The notes below the pieces were generated by a model. The model had not been told where the DNA came from and did not search any database. It saw nothing but the letters and a program-made list of their open reading frames with translations. The position numbers were made by a program, and so were the translations under genes. 64,000 bases of DNA from positions 4,984,547 through 5,048,546 of the forward strand of contig OX465113.1 in NCBI GenBank assembly GCA_949987565.1. Direction: 5' to 3'. Positions 35,249 to 60,292 of the stretch are shown here, in pieces (positions within the stretch are counted from its first letter, which is position 1; each line of letters opens with the position of its first letter). The stretch is from Luidia sarsii (taxonomy: Eukaryota > Echinodermata > Asteroidea > Paxillosida > Luidiidae).

Positions 35249-35330
35249 AGCTCGATGGTCCAGTGGTTAAGACGTCCGTACTAGAATTTGGGAGTCGCGG
35301 GTTCGAATCCCGCCCGAGCTGCCTGAAATA
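35249..35330 (+). mobile_element. tRNA-derived SINE type 2, best copy
   Basis: A 72-base tRNA-like head has A-box TGGTCCAGTGG, a perfect five-pair T arm (GCGGG TTCGAAT CCCGC) and an acceptor stem AGCTCG/CGAGCT, but a poorly pairing anticodon arm. It continues into a shared tail (GCCTG...GGGCAAAGCACTGAG). Diverged copies lie at 35455-35585, 43330-43485 (reverse) and 54630-54760 (reverse), so this is a SINE rather than a solitary tRNA gene. Confidence 0.7.
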
Positions 35331-35454
35331 TTTTTATCAGGCACCGGGCAAAGCACTGAGCATTCAGTGTTTACCACGTCGAGCAAGGGCAAAACCTCTT
35401 TGATTTACATCGAGTTGGGCAAACCCCGATTGAATGATGCCACTATACAGATTC

Positions 35455-35590
35455 AAAATCCAGCACACAACTTTGATGAGCTCAGTGGTCGAGAGGTTAA
35501 GATGCACTAGAAAGCGGGAGTCAAAAGTTAGAATCCTACCCGAGCTGCCTGTATTTTCCTGAGCAGGCAATCGGGCAAAGCATAGAGTAC
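35455..35590 (+). mobile_element. tRNA-derived SINE type 2, degraded copy
   Basis: GAGCTCAGTGGTCGAGAGGT corresponds to the A-box region and AAAAGTTAGAATCCTACCCG to a decayed B box. The tail GAGCTGCCTG...GGGCAAAGCATAGAG matches the neighbouring copy. Confidence 0.65.
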
Positions 35591-35787
35591 AGTGCTAATT
35601 TCCATATGCAGCAGTGACATGAGGCATGTTCTGTGTGGTACTACAAACCCTACACAGCTAGTCTACTCTTTGTGCGCATGTAGTGCAATGGGCATCAAAT
35701 GTTACCGATTAATAAATTACATTAATGTTGATTAGGGGACAACCCGCCATTGAAATACATTTTCCTTGATGCAAAATAACACACTAT

Positions 35788-36028
35788 GGCCATTTTCAAA
35801 ATGAAGGCATAGGCTCGGGCTCAGGCTTCGTCTCCGTCTGACAAAACCTGAAAATCCAGGTTGTGGTTTGTTTCCGAATTTTAAGGTTTGTTGGCTTGAT
35901 AGGTACAGAGTATTCACCAAGAAACTGGGGCCGAACGCTTGTTTTTAGATGCCTGTGATATTATAACGAGTAAGATAAATACGACCGAAGCCTAAGCCCG
36001 AGCCTAAGCCATCATTTTGAAAATGGCC
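35788..36028. mobile_element. 241-bp fold-back MITE (family F)
   Basis: Ends GGCCATTTTCAAAATGA and TCATTTTGAAAATGGCC are perfect inverses, extending inward through AGGCTCGGGCTCAGGCTTCG. A half copy lies in AMPK intron 13 at 53217-53322. Confidence 0.8.
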
Positions 36029-36138
36029 CGTGTCTATGTATGATACAGTAGTAGATTCCAAGTTCTTGCATTCATGAAGCTCTCCTTATTTGACTTGTGG
36101 TTGAACCGATGCACACATCGCAAGGGAGCCGGATGGAC

Positions 36139-39100
36139 TCAACTAGGAAGTGGAATCCCGACAACTGCAGAGTCATCACAACTCTGGCCAGCGGCAGTCT
36201 GTCTCTGCGCTTCAGTGCAATAGTCCTGAATGGAAACAAAAAGAGACAAGATGTTGAGATGGCTTACGGGTTGCAAAGGGCTTGAATCTAACAGTGGCCC
36301 CCCTGTGGGGCCCCGGCCAATAACAACGGAGTCATCAACGCAAACAAATCATCCCTCTCCTGATCTATGGGCTGGGGTCCATTGCATAGAGCTGCTTAAA
36401 GACCCAATACAACATTAGGAAGATCGGGAAACATCGATGTCCACAGATTTCCTACTTTTTTACCACAGTTTGTAGATGGTCACGATAGAATCCTCATGTT
36501 GAAATCTTACGGTCTGGGATGCTGCACTTTTCAAGAAATCGTCACTCAAACATCGACAAATTGTTTATTACTCGCGCGCGAGTAATACACTATTTATTAC
36601 ACTACAGAACGGTGCGTAAACCGTGACGTTTTTTTGCCTTTTTCTACTTTCTCAGATGACCACTTCAGCTAAAACCTTTGCAGGATTCCTTTTTTGGAAT
36701 GTTTTATACTCAGAAACTGTGGCAATCTTTTGACCTTTACCATTGTTGTATAAGGCCTTTAAATGCCAAAACTTCCTTAAGCACAAAAAGTCACCATTCA
36801 TAGGATCACCATCCCAACCCAAAACCTCACCTTTGGTTATGCTCTGCAAAGAAAAGTGGAATACCATCCAACCCCAGAGTGCAGATGTCTTTGCCACTTG
36901 ACCACCGAGCTGGTTGTGGTCATGTGGCAGATTTGAATAAAGTAAAGCGGCAGGTACCATGTTGCATCGTGATGTTTTGCATCGAGGAGAATGGAATTCA
37001 ATGAGGGTTTGCCCTGCTCGACATAATAAGCAATGAATGCTCAGTGCTTTTGTTTGGTGAAATCGACTGCAGGAGTGTTGAATCTGAGACCTCGATTCAA
37101 ATCACGGTCCTGTCAAATTTTTTTGTGCCATCTTTTCATATAGTGAAGAGAAAATCAATATGATCGACGCAAAGTTAAAAAACAAAAAACTTGCCTGCAG
37201 AAAGATATTGGCCAGATTGCTCAGCCTTGCATTAGTAGACTGGGTAAACCTCTGCATACACTTAACTACTGGTGGTGACGTTATCTCTGAAAATAGAAAA
37301 AGAGTAAAGGCATGATGATATTTGAACAACAAAATGACAGAATGAGCGATTGAGAGAAGGAGGGAACTAACAATTGACCAAAGGAATAAGGGAGGGAGGG
37401 AGGGAGGGAGGGAGGGAAGGAGGGAAGGGGGAGGGAGGGAGGGAGGGAGGGAGGGAGGGAGGGAGGGAGGGAGGGAGGGAGGGAGGGAGGGAGGGAGGGA
37501 GGGAGGGAGGGAGGGAGGGAGGGAGGGAGGGAGGGAGGGAGGGAAGGAGGGAAGGGGGGAAGGGAGGGAGGGAGGGAGGGAGGGAGACAAATCTCTCCAT
37601 CTCAAATGAAAAAGATGGAATACCTGCACTTGACTGTGGTGTCATCAGAAACATGAGAGTTGTGATTGCGGACAAAACAACCTCCTCTCCAGGTCTGGAA
37701 CAAAATACAGAAACATGACATAAATTAAAAACCTGTGATCAATACAATTCACTACCTAGGAATTTCCCTCTGAGTTCTATTCGACCTAATAGAAAAAGGG
37801 TTGGACTCAAACCATGGCATCAACATGCAACTTAAACTTAGCCCCCCCCCCCCAAAAAAAAGGATATTTTTATAAAAATTATATATTTATTCCCTGCAGG
37901 AATAAACATTTCAGGCCCTCTAGTTTCTTTGTTCAAATTATCTTCCCTAACAATGAACTAATTACACCCTAAAATTTACTGGGCCTGTCCTGACATTTCC
38001 ATCCTAGCAGGACCTTTCTCAAAGGCAGAGTGACAAGGACAAAACAGATACATGTACAAAAAAGAAGGGGGAAGAGAGTGAATAGGACACGGATGAGAAA
38101 CAACGAACAAAGAGGAAAGCTGGTGGGGTGAGATCAAAGGGAAGGGCAAGTAGGGTAGGGTAGGGATTAGTGAGAAGAGGGGGAGAGATCAAAGAGAGAA
38201 GTGTGGAGGAGTGAACACAAAAGGATTATCAGAAAGCATTGATGGTGTTAGTCATTACTACTGTTAATAATTACACAAGCAACAAGACTTTGTACAGTGA
38301 TAATTGTTATGTTTTGATGGAATCAATGTGTAAAGTGAAACTGAAGGGACCACCTTCTCAGAAGAGTGTCGTCTGACTCAACATAGTCATGGTGACGACT
38401 AAAGGCATGCTTGATAAGATTTGAAGGCTTGCATAGTGGATCTGAAGCACTATGTGGAAAGTGTGAGCTGACACCACATATTGTAAAGCCCTTTTCACAC
38501 TACAGGGCAAATCCACGGGAAATCCCCGAGGATTTTGTACCCCACCAACACCCCCGCAACCATTCACACTGGACCCATTTGGAAACTCCCGGGGACCCTA
38601 TTTCCCCGCGGATATCGTAAAACCCCCGGGGTTTTCTCCTTCTACCCTACCCCCGAGCAGGGCTAAAAATTCCCCGGGGAAAAGCTTATCCGCGGGGATT
38701 TCTTCGATAGTGTGAATAGACGGACCAAATTCCCCGTGGAATGTTCGAGAAATCCCCGGGGATTTTGTCTAGTGTGAAAGCACCTTAAGTCCAATCTCTT
38801 TTGAGACGGTGTGGCTCTGAAGAGAGCTGGTAAGAGTGACTTGCTCTTTTCGGCAGCATACTCCATCTGGAAAGAGGTGACTAGTGGTGTCATTGCAAAC
38901 TTTCCACATGAATGCATGCTGATTTGAATTGTCACTATAATTATATCTAAAGTGATATACAAAAATGTGGCAAACTGCTTACTGACTAAAAATACCAAAA
39001 TGCAAATCTCAAAATTTAGGTCCTGAAAGGTCCTAGAAAGGTCCTGCAAGGATCGAAACATCAGGCCCTCTAAATTTTGAGATAATTATATCTACCACAC

Positions 39101-40850
39101 CATACATACCTGGACAATATTTCAACGATCAGTTTCAATCCATTGTTGCTGAGGATGTACTCCTTGTTTATCCTATCTGTGTCAAATAAAACCAAAACCA
39201 TTCTCAGAGAATGCAAGGCAAGGCTCGCAAACACCTTTAAAGTTAAGGTGAACAATTCAAATACAAGTCTGAAAATCACTTGCTTTTTCACTACTGATTG
39301 AAATAACAATGTGTAGTATAGTACTTTACACACAAGTTGGCTGAGCCTGCAAAACAACACCACTAGTTTGTTATCTAAAGAGTTAGGGTTGATCAATGAA
39401 CAAAAACAGACATTTTCATCAGACCCAGGTTAATATTCATCGATGATTTGATGATTGATGATCAGATGATGATCAGATATCTATTTTTTTTTTTTTGCCC
39501 CTTTATGTGGCATTAAGCACCTCCAGATCCACATTGTATTTATAATGACTAGCAAATTACATTTGTCCGAACAGGGACTCGAACCTAAGCCTCTGTTTGT
39601 GCGTGCCAGCGCTCTTAGCCTTACCATCTGGGCTATCCAGCCCTTAGGCTTAGATGGCAGCCTCCCCACATTGACTGTATGCACGGGTACAATGTTTCTT
39701 TTTGGGGGCAGACTTACCCAAGGCAAGATTGCACAAGCCACCCATTCCAAACGCAACCATTCGTTCGCTGGGCTCCGTCAAGGCATCTGTTTTTGTTGAA
39801 ATATGAAGAAGTAAATCTTAAAGGTTCAGATTTCAGAAGTCCTAAAATGTTACATTTTACATTATCATTTATCATTTCACAGGCAGGAAAACAGCACATA
39901 AAAATGTACATACAACTGTACATAAACAAAATTCACAGAACATTGAAACAAGTTCATAATATTATCAATTCTCAAAAGATAAAAAGAATTCAACCATTGG
40001 CTGCCCCATATCTCCATGTCATACCCATATTTCATTCAGAAGCAAGCTAACAATAGTTTAAAACCTGGCTATAGCTGTTACAAATTTAATTAATTGTACA
40101 TCAATTTACTTACCTAAAAACAAATCAGTTACATTGAGTTGACGAAGAAACTCGTAGTTGATGGGGTCATAGGCAAAGTTGGCCAGGTTTGCAAGAACTT
40201 GTTCTTTGGACTCTAAAACAGTGAAATACAACACAAACATCCATTATTACTAATAATAGTATTACTTATTACTTATTAATATTATTAGTATTACTAGTAA
40301 AGTAGTATTACTATTACTATTACTATTAGTTACTAGTAGTACTAGTACTAGTAGTAAGACACAGCAACTCAGTACTGCAGGTTTTTTTTTTTTTTTTACT
40401 GTGGACACACTTGGCACCCTGTCACTGTCAGTAAGTGTACAGTAAGTCAGTATGTGGTCTATTGTGGACTAGTCACTACACAACTCACTGGCCTCGTGTC
40501 TGTTGTGTTGAATTTGACTTTTGGTTTTTAGAAATTAAACTTAATAAGTTAATTAAACTCATTTAAAGACCTCTGGTCTATGGTAGTGGTGCACTGGTAC
40601 TGGTACTATAGCCTAGTAAAGTAGTAATTAGTACTTTAGTAGTAATTCATTTATTGTAAACTTCAAAGTTGAAACGTTTCCATCTCTGATATTGCGGTGA
40701 GTATATTAGAAAACGACTAAGTAAAACTTGCACTAACTCACCATCGTCATTCGAGGTCTGGAATTCAGTCACAAGTTGTTGCAGGAACTCCAAACGCCCA
40801 ACCCCATCTGTGGGCGTCCTGGCATCCAAGTGCTCCTTGGAGGAAAACAT
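36139..40850 (-). CDS. ARMC7: ARMC7 (armadillo repeat-containing protein 7), complete, 197 aa, seven exons
   Basis: A small all-helical armadillo-repeat protein, expected to act as a protein-binding scaffold; its cellular role is poorly known. Minus-strand exons: 40850-40742, 40212-40114, 39786-39718, 39176-39110, 37694-37624, 37286-37195 and 36225-36139; phases agree at every join and sum to 594 bases including TGA. Landmarks shared with human ARMC7 (198 aa) as I recall it: [79 protein letters not shown] and the C-terminal GIPLPS. Armadillo repeats occupy most of residues 37-165. The intron after exon 6 has a GC donor (CAG|GCAAGT), discussed in the findings. The start Met was chosen because it gives the family length. 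Introns carry a piggyBac-type MITE, a Penelope-like fragment, a GGGA microsatellite and a SINE. Divergent neighbour: AMPK alpha. Confidence 0.93.
36396..36762. mobile_element. MITE family C, diverged copy in ARMC7 intron 6
   Basis: TTAA flanks at 36396-36399 and 36759-36762. Ends AGACCCAATACAACATT and ACCATTGTTGTATAAGGCC are decayed versions of the family terminal repeat. Confidence 0.65.
37384..37588. repeat. GGGA tetranucleotide microsatellite
   Basis: About 200 bases of GGGA units with a few GGAA interruptions in ARMC7 intron 5. The Ser-Leu-Pro-Pro open frames over it are artefacts. Confidence 0.95.
37910..38262 (-). mobile_element. Penelope-like element 3' portion, reverse copy
   Basis: Reverse-complement match to the 48770-49100 region: TTTCCATCCTAGCAGGACCT, CAGAGTGACAAGGACAAAAC, AACAAAGAGG, the tandem GGGTAGGGATTAGTGAGAAG and finally GTTAGTCATTAC. 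It lies in ARMC7 intron 4. Confidence 0.7.
38486..38788. mobile_element. about 300-bp fold-back element with CTTTCACACTA ends
   Basis: The left end CCTTTTCACACTACAGGGCA and the right end TCTAGTGTGAAAGCACCTTA are imperfect inverses. The inside is rich in CCCCGGGGA palindromes. ARMC7 intron 4; no coding capacity. Confidence 0.7.
38975..39085. mobile_element. Penelope-like terminal repeat fragment
   Basis: AAACTGCTTACTGACTAAAA followed by CAAATCTCAAAATTTAGG, then GGTCCTGCAAGGATCGAAAC and AGGCCCTCTAAATTTTGAGA. An inverted pair with a short centre, just downstream of ARMC7 exon 4. Confidence 0.6.
39545..39655 (-). mobile_element. tRNA-derived SINE type 1 copy
   Basis: On the minus strand: GCTGGATAGCCCAGATGGTA, then AAGAGCGCTGGCACGC, then GGTTCGAGTCCCTG (A and B boxes), then a tail towards ATTTGCTAGTCATTATAAAT. 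ARMC7 intron 3. Confidence 0.65.
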
Positions 40851-41879
40851 TTGTTTTCACCGATGTCCTTCGATTAAGTTAAACTTGTTTACCCTTCGAC
40901 TTTTGCCATGCAGTTTTGAAGTTCGGGAGGTGCGAATTACACCCCTCTCACTTCTCAGTCTCTTCAGTTTTCAACACGTGTTGTGTCAGTGGTTCTATGT
41001 TTATTGTTCATGTGGATTGTTACTACTTGAGGTTACTGACCTGGAGTAATGACTTCCCTAGTGACGTAGTGTATAATGTCGTGACCTATGTTAATGCCAG
41101 CACAAAGCTCACGTAATGCACGTGCGGGCTTGTTTTTCAGTACATGTACATGTACACATGTACATCACATGTACATGTACATCACAGATATTCACATTCA
41201 GAATCAATTGGGTACGGCTTTGAATCACACATGAATCAATGGAGTATGGCATGAACATAATAATAATATTAATAATAATAAGAAGAAGAATAGTAGCCGA
41301 GCTAACGGCTGTAGCCAGGTACATGTATGTCATGTACAATCACAACACATGTACATGTACATGGCATGTCATGGAGATTTAATCTCTATGTGGCATGTAC
41401 ATTTACAATACAGTACATGCACATGTACTGTACATGTGTTGTGGTTGTACATGACATACATGTACCTGGCTACATGAACATGAACATGATATGTACACTG
41501 TATATACATGTTCATGTACATGTACATGTACAATGTACACTGTACATGTACATGTACATGTACGTACACTATACACATGTTGATCAGTCCTCGTGCGTGT
41601 GTGACAAAACTGTAAACATATCGTATGGGGGCGTTTTCCTCAATCAACCTCGAACAATTTTCACACTAATATTAAAATTGTATATAAGTTTATAAGTTTT
41701 AATATAAGATAAAATATTAGAATCAAATGAATTATTTTTACGTGTTTTATAAATATGACAAAATTAATCTAAAGTGGAGATGTCTTGGGTTAAATGACAA
41801 CGATTTTCACCTTGACCTTACGAAAAGGTCAACATTATTTCCCAGGCATTGAGAAGTCAACATCGCCAAATCTTCGACC
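40851..41879. promoter_or_regulatory. shared upstream region of ARMC7 and AMPK alpha (candidate bidirectional promoter)
   Basis: The two start codons point away from each other across about 1.03 kb. Core promoter elements could not be identified with confidence. The interval contains a palindromic ATGTAC-rich array at 41138-41575. Divergent arrangement is seen in the sequence; shared regulation is inference. Confidence 0.4.
41138..41575. repeat. ACATGTAC palindromic repeat cluster
   Basis: Many overlapping ACATGT and TGTACA palindromes, in runs such as CATGTACATGTACATG, form possible cruciforms 300-740 bases before the AMPK start. Frames rich in MYMYMY on both strands are artefacts. Confidence 0.85.
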
Positions 41880-55269
<13,390 letters not shown>

Positions 55270-55369
55270 GGAAGCCCAGAACTAGGGCCCAGTGCTGGCC
55301 AGCCCCAACGATCCCACCCACTATTAAAACGGTTAACAAGCATCTCTCTGACAGATTAGCGGCGACCAA

Positions 55370-56050
55370 GGGAAAACTAACAGTAACCAGGGGGAATCTT
55401 GCAGCAGCAAGGGTTAAACTAGCAGCAACTAGAAGTAATCTTCCAGCAACAAGGGGTTAACTTGCAGCCACCAGGGGTAAACTAGCAGCAGCCAGGGGTA
55501 AACTTGCAGTAACTAGGGGTAATCTTGCAGCAGCCAGGGGTAAACTTGCAGTAACTAGGGGTAATCTTGCAGTATAAACTAGGGGTAATCTTGCAGCAGC
55601 CAGGGGTAGACTTGCAGCAACTAGGGGTAATCTTGCAGCAACTAGGGGTAATCTTGCAGTAACTAGGGGTAATCTTGCATTAACTAGGGGTAGTCTTGCA
55701 GCAGCCAGGGGTAGACTTGCAGCAACTAGGGGTAGACTTGCAGCAACTAGGGGTAAACTTGCAGCAACTAGGGGTAATCTTGCAGCAATTAGGTGTAAAC
55801 ATGCAGTAACCACTGGTAAACCAAAGTGGCAGTGACCTTGGGGTAAACTTGCTACAACTACGGGTAAACTAGCAGATACCAGTGGAAGACAAGTAGAGAC
55901 CAGGGGTAAACTAGCAGAGGCCAGTGGTAAACGAGCAGCAACCGCAGGTAAACAAGCATCAAGCAGGGGTAAACTGCATGTAGCAGTAACCAGGGGCAAA
56001 CTAGCAGTAACCATGGGTAAACTGGCAGTGACCAAGCGTAACCTACCCCG
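55370..56050. repeat. tandem repeat, about 21-bp unit (GGGGTAATCTTGCAGCAACTA)
   Basis: Roughly thirty imperfect units immediately after the AMPK stop codon. The unit length is a multiple of three, which explains the long minus-strand frame of PLVAASLPLV repeats; it is not a gene. Confidence 0.9.
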
Positions 56051-57369
56051 GATAACCCAAGTTCACAAGAGATATCCCACTTCATTTCTCAATGCATAAA
56101 ATGTTGGGTTAGATGCACCCAACCCTAGTAACCATGGTTGACTATTATGTGAAGGCTGGCCATCGATGGGCTAGAAAGCTGAGGTGTGGAGTGCCAGACC
56201 GTTAAATCAGAGTCCTGGTTTCAATAAGATCCTGACTTCGTCCAATTTTCTTTTCTTTTTTTTCTCCATTAATTGATGATAGAATGTGATCTAGAAATAT
56301 CATCATCCCTTCCAGACAAAAGCACAGGAACAATTGAACAAAATTTATCAAAATTTGCCAAAACACAGACAAAACACGCTGTAATCTCGTGCCCGGCTGT
56401 GTGCAAGAGTGGAGAGCATGAAGGTTAAACAAAGTAGAGAGGAATTGTTGCTTTATGTACAAAATGTAACCAAATTCTGTCCTGAGTGTTATCCGTTGAA
56501 TGTGAAACAAACGAAGCAATCAACTGTTCAGTTTATATTGTATTAGTTCAATAATATGTATTGTTTTTGAAAGACAACTCTGTACATAACTAAGATTAGG
56601 TTATTTCATTTCACGACGCTGTATTTTTTTTTTCCAATTCTTTTTTTTTCCTCCTTTTTTTTGCTTTTGTATTTTAAGGTGTAGATATTTTTGTGAAATG
56701 CAGCCACACAAGGCTTTCAATCTTTGTGAGACAAAATTGATGAAATTGTAAGTGTTAACCTATATTGAAATCAAAGGAAAAAATGCAAAAGCACAGATAT
56801 AAAGATATATTTTTTTCTCCTTTGGGTCAGCATTTTTTTCTTACAACTGCTGTTTAAAACAATGATTAGGAAATGGTGACAAATTATTACAAAGGTATTG
56901 CAAGACTTATGTCTGTGTGACGGGCATTACTATTTTTGTTTTGAAAATAGCCAACAAATAATCACACGAAAATATTTTCAGCATTTGAATGTAAAGCTAC
57001 ACTTTACTAAGGGTACAATCCATCCTATATGGCCACTCAGTTGTGCTTCCAGCATTTGGCAGAGCATAGATTTGTTTTTTCTTTATTTTTGGGGGTGTAT
57101 TTGTAGATGGTTGTATGTAGAAACCCAGTACTACATGAATCCCAAATGCAGTGGATTTAAGGGCTCACATGAAGCTTATCAACAATGCTATGGTCCTGGT
57201 TGAAGATCGTTTCACACATTGGTTCATTACTTTGTACCTGTTTGCATTGTAAAGTCCAGTTTGAAAGGGGAAAGCTTGGGCTACGCCAATACTTCATGCT
57301 ATTTCTCACTTCACCATCTGGTAATAACTTGACCCAGAGTTCAGTAGACGACCTGATTAACCTTTCCAC

Positions 57370-58210
57370 AGTTTAACTTGACCCACAGTTCTCTTGACCC
57401 AGGTTTACTCCGACCTGGTTTGAATTGACCTGGAGTTCATTTGACTTAGGTTTAAATTGACCTGGTGTCCTCTTGACCCAGGTTTGCATTGACCTAGAGT
57501 TCACTTAACCCAGGTTTGATTGACCTGGTGTTCACTTGACCCAGGTTTAAATTGACCTGGAGTTCACTTGACCCAGGTTTGAATTGACCCAGGTTTTAAT
57601 TGACCCCAAGTTCACTTGACCTAGGTTTAAATTGACCTGGAGTTCACTTGACCCAGGTTTAAATTGACCTGGTGTTCACTTGACCCAGGTTTACATTGAC
57701 CTGGAGTTCACTTGACCCAGGTTTACATTGACCTGGAGTTCACTTGACCCAGGTTTACATTGACCTGGAGTTCACTTGACCAGGTTTAAATTGACCCAGG
57801 TTTTAATTGACCCCGGGTTCACTTGACCTAGGTTTAAATTGACCTGGAGTTCACTTGACCCAGGTTTAAATTGACCTGGAGTTCACTTGACCCAGGTTTA
57901 CATTGACCTGGAGTTCACTTGACCCAGGTTTAAATTGACCCAGGTTTTAATTGACCCCGAGTTCACTTGACCTAGGTTTAAATTGACCTGGAGTTCACTT
58001 GACCCAGGTTTACGTTGACCTGGAGTTCACTTGACCCAGGTTTAAAATGACCCAGGTTTTAATTGACCCCGAGTTCATGATCTAGGTTTAAATTGACCTG
58101 GAGTTCACTTGACCCAGGTTTAAATTGACCTGGAATTCACTTGACCCAGGTTTACATTGACCTGGAGTTCACTTGACCCAGGTTTAAATTGACCGGAGCT
58201 ATGCCAAACC
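57370..58210. repeat. 32-bp tandem repeat with TGACCT half-sites
   Basis: Unit TTGACCTGGAGTTCACTTGA then CCCAGGTTTAAA, about 26 copies with variants, in the probable AMPK 3' UTR. Confidence 0.93.
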
Positions 58211-58838
58211 AGAGTGGACTTGACCCAGGGCTGAGTTGACCTGAAGTCACTTTGACCTGGGTCAAGCATGATTTGGTTTTAACTTGACCCAGGGTTAATT
58301 CTATCCCCTCACCGGTATAGGCAATGTTGCCTCATATGGGATTTGTTAACTTGAGATTAAGCCCAAGCGAATTTTGTGTTCAAACATCGGGTCATCACCA
58401 ACAGTACCGGTCTGAAAGGGTCTATAAGTAGTCAGTTACTGTCCGTCAGAAAATGAGTCAGTTTCGTTTCAGTCAGGTACAGTAGACTTATTCTTGCACC
58501 TGAGTTAGAGGTGACTTGGATTGTTCACACTTTTAACCAAGATCAGCATCTGTGTCAAAGGTCAGTGCTGAGAACCGGAGCACAGATGACACAATTTCCT
58601 GCCCCATTGTAAAAACATTTATACATTTAGAAAAATGTACAAAGACCAGTATTTTCCCAGAATCCTGTAAGGGCATGCAGAAGAGAAAAGTGGCATTTTA
58701 CATAGGTGGAGTATATTCGTGCATGTGTCGGGGATGTTTTTTCATTAATTCCCGAGCAGAATCTTCAGCAGTTGGAAAGAGAACAGATACATGTACCCGA
58801 CGCATTTCTTGTAAAAAGGCTGTGTAATTAAACTGTAC

Positions 58839-58849
58839 AATAAAATAAA
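58839..58849 (+). terminator. overlapping double AATAAA, candidate AMPK 3' end
   Basis: AATAAAATAAAG gives two overlapping perfect polyadenylation signals, the first clear ones on the plus strand after the AMPK stop that I noticed. Confidence 0.45.
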
Positions 58850-59654
58850 GTGAAGTTATATTGTTATTTTTTGGACTTTGTGAAACTGTTCAAATTTGAA
58901 GTGGGGAGGGTTGGGGGGAGTTATAATGGTTTAGAGGGTTTGCCCAAAACGAGGACTTTGAAGGTGCAAATTGTCTGTTTTGTCATAAACATTGGTGATG
59001 TAGTACGTAACATTATTATTGAAGTACGGTTGTACTGAAAAAAAAAAGTCATCCATCCTGAAATGTGGCACCCGCTATGTAACGTACTAGGTAGCTGTGG
59101 AAAGCCTGCTCTTTCTTGTGTGGAGAGGTTAGGGCATTATGCTATTGAAATATAAAAAAGCAACATTTTATCCAAGTAGCTTTCTATTGCAGTGATTTCT
59201 TTCCGTGAGACGAACTATGAGAGGTGTTTTAATGTTCCCAACTCCTTACTGTTATAAATGATTAAAAAAAAAATTATCCAAATTTTTCATGATTTCATCT
59301 AGCCCGAATAGCCGATTCCAAAGGAAGAATCTTTATGAAATTGAGAAATGACAGGTCATTATGTTCCGAATCCTGAATCAGCCTAAGGGATGCATACATG
59401 TATCATCCTTGTTTAAGTCAATCTCACCCAAATTGGGCTTGATCCAACCCGAGTCAAGCTAAACTTGACCCCAATCCAGATTAAACCGACCCAGATCTAG
59501 GATTTACCGACCCACAGCAACCTTAATGTGTAGGTGAACCTTGGTGAACCTCAATTCCACCATAAATGTAGAGCAATTGAAACACTTTGGTGTTCAGTGG
59601 AACCCACTGTCAAATGATTTTGTCTTGTGCACACGAGAAACCCCTTACACAATA

Positions 59655-59722
59655 CCAATATTTGCCATTGAGAAAGGTCCTGCTAGGATCGAAACGTCAG
59701 GCCCTCTAACTTTTGAGTGTTT
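59655..59722 (+). mobile_element. Penelope-like terminal repeat, solo forward copy
   Basis: TTGCCATTGAGAAAGGTCCTG, then GATCGAAACGTCAGGCCCTC and TAACTTTTGAG, nearly identical to the flank of the GIY-YIG remnant. Confidence 0.7.
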
Positions 59723-60184
59723 ACTGGAATGTAATACATGTACATGATATCATTATCCAGGTTTATATCCAGGTTGGTTCACGACCAACAACATACACAA
59801 TATGCTCGTTACAGCCGAAGATGAAACCAGAAATGCTTTCATTCTTTGGCATCGAATGTGCGTCACTCATTGGATGAGATCTGCGATACATCACAAGCAT
59901 GTTTCTTGCATACGACTGCTAAAATACGACAAGGCAAATAAAACAAAATGTTAATTTTAACCGAGTCCAACCAAGAGATAAGATCAGTAAATTATGGGAA
60001 AGATCAGGGACCAATTTGATAGACCTGTGTAAGCACCAAAATTTGCTGAAGCACAAAAGGTCACCATTCATAGGATCACCTTTGCCAACCCAAACTTCCC
60101 TTTTGTTTCATGCTAAGTAAAGAAGAGTGGAATACAAGTCAAAGCAATTGACATCACATCGCAGTGATGATAAAATTGTCCCCA

Positions 60185-60292
60185 AAACTTGTAACTCAAG
60201 ATCAATCGCAAGACAATGAGCGATGCACAGAAACCATACGGTGTATTACATCTTACGATGCGTCATAAGGCTTTGTGAAATCCACCCTTGTT
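60185..60292. mobile_element. MITE family D, shortened copy
   Basis: AAGATCAATCGCAAGACAAT, AGCGATGCACAGAAACCATA and GGCTTTGTGAAATCCACCC match the copies at 1806 and 15998; the middle is shortened. Confidence 0.7.

Larger units (their letters stand above)
31950..36138. other. interval between ZAR1-like and ARMC7 genes
   Basis: Holds a Penelope-like fragment near 32020-32040, family-end repeats at 32160-32410, a tandem duplication at 33115-34585, two SINEs and a fold-back MITE. N-terminal exons of the ZAR1-like gene should lie here or further upstream, but no segment shows both recognisable protein and splice sites. One GC-rich patch (32860-33010) has exon-like splice words on both strands but is closed in all useful frames. 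Confidence 0.5.
55270..58849 (+). other. probable 3' UTR of AMPK alpha
   Basis: After the TAG at 55267-55269 there is no further coding evidence on this strand until the double AATAAA at 58839-58849. The stretch includes a 21-bp repeat array, AT-rich sequence at 56200-57000 and a 32-bp repeat array. A shorter UTR using a non-canonical signal is possible. Confidence 0.45.

Noticed and set aside
35249..35320. Stand-alone tRNA gene
   Set aside because: The T arm and acceptor stem are good but the anticodon arm pairs badly, and degraded copies with the same downstream tail show it is a SINE.
55457..56085. 192-residue minus-strand frame of PLVAASLPLV repeats
   Set aside because: Consequence of a 21-bp tandem repeat after the AMPK stop; no start context or similarity.
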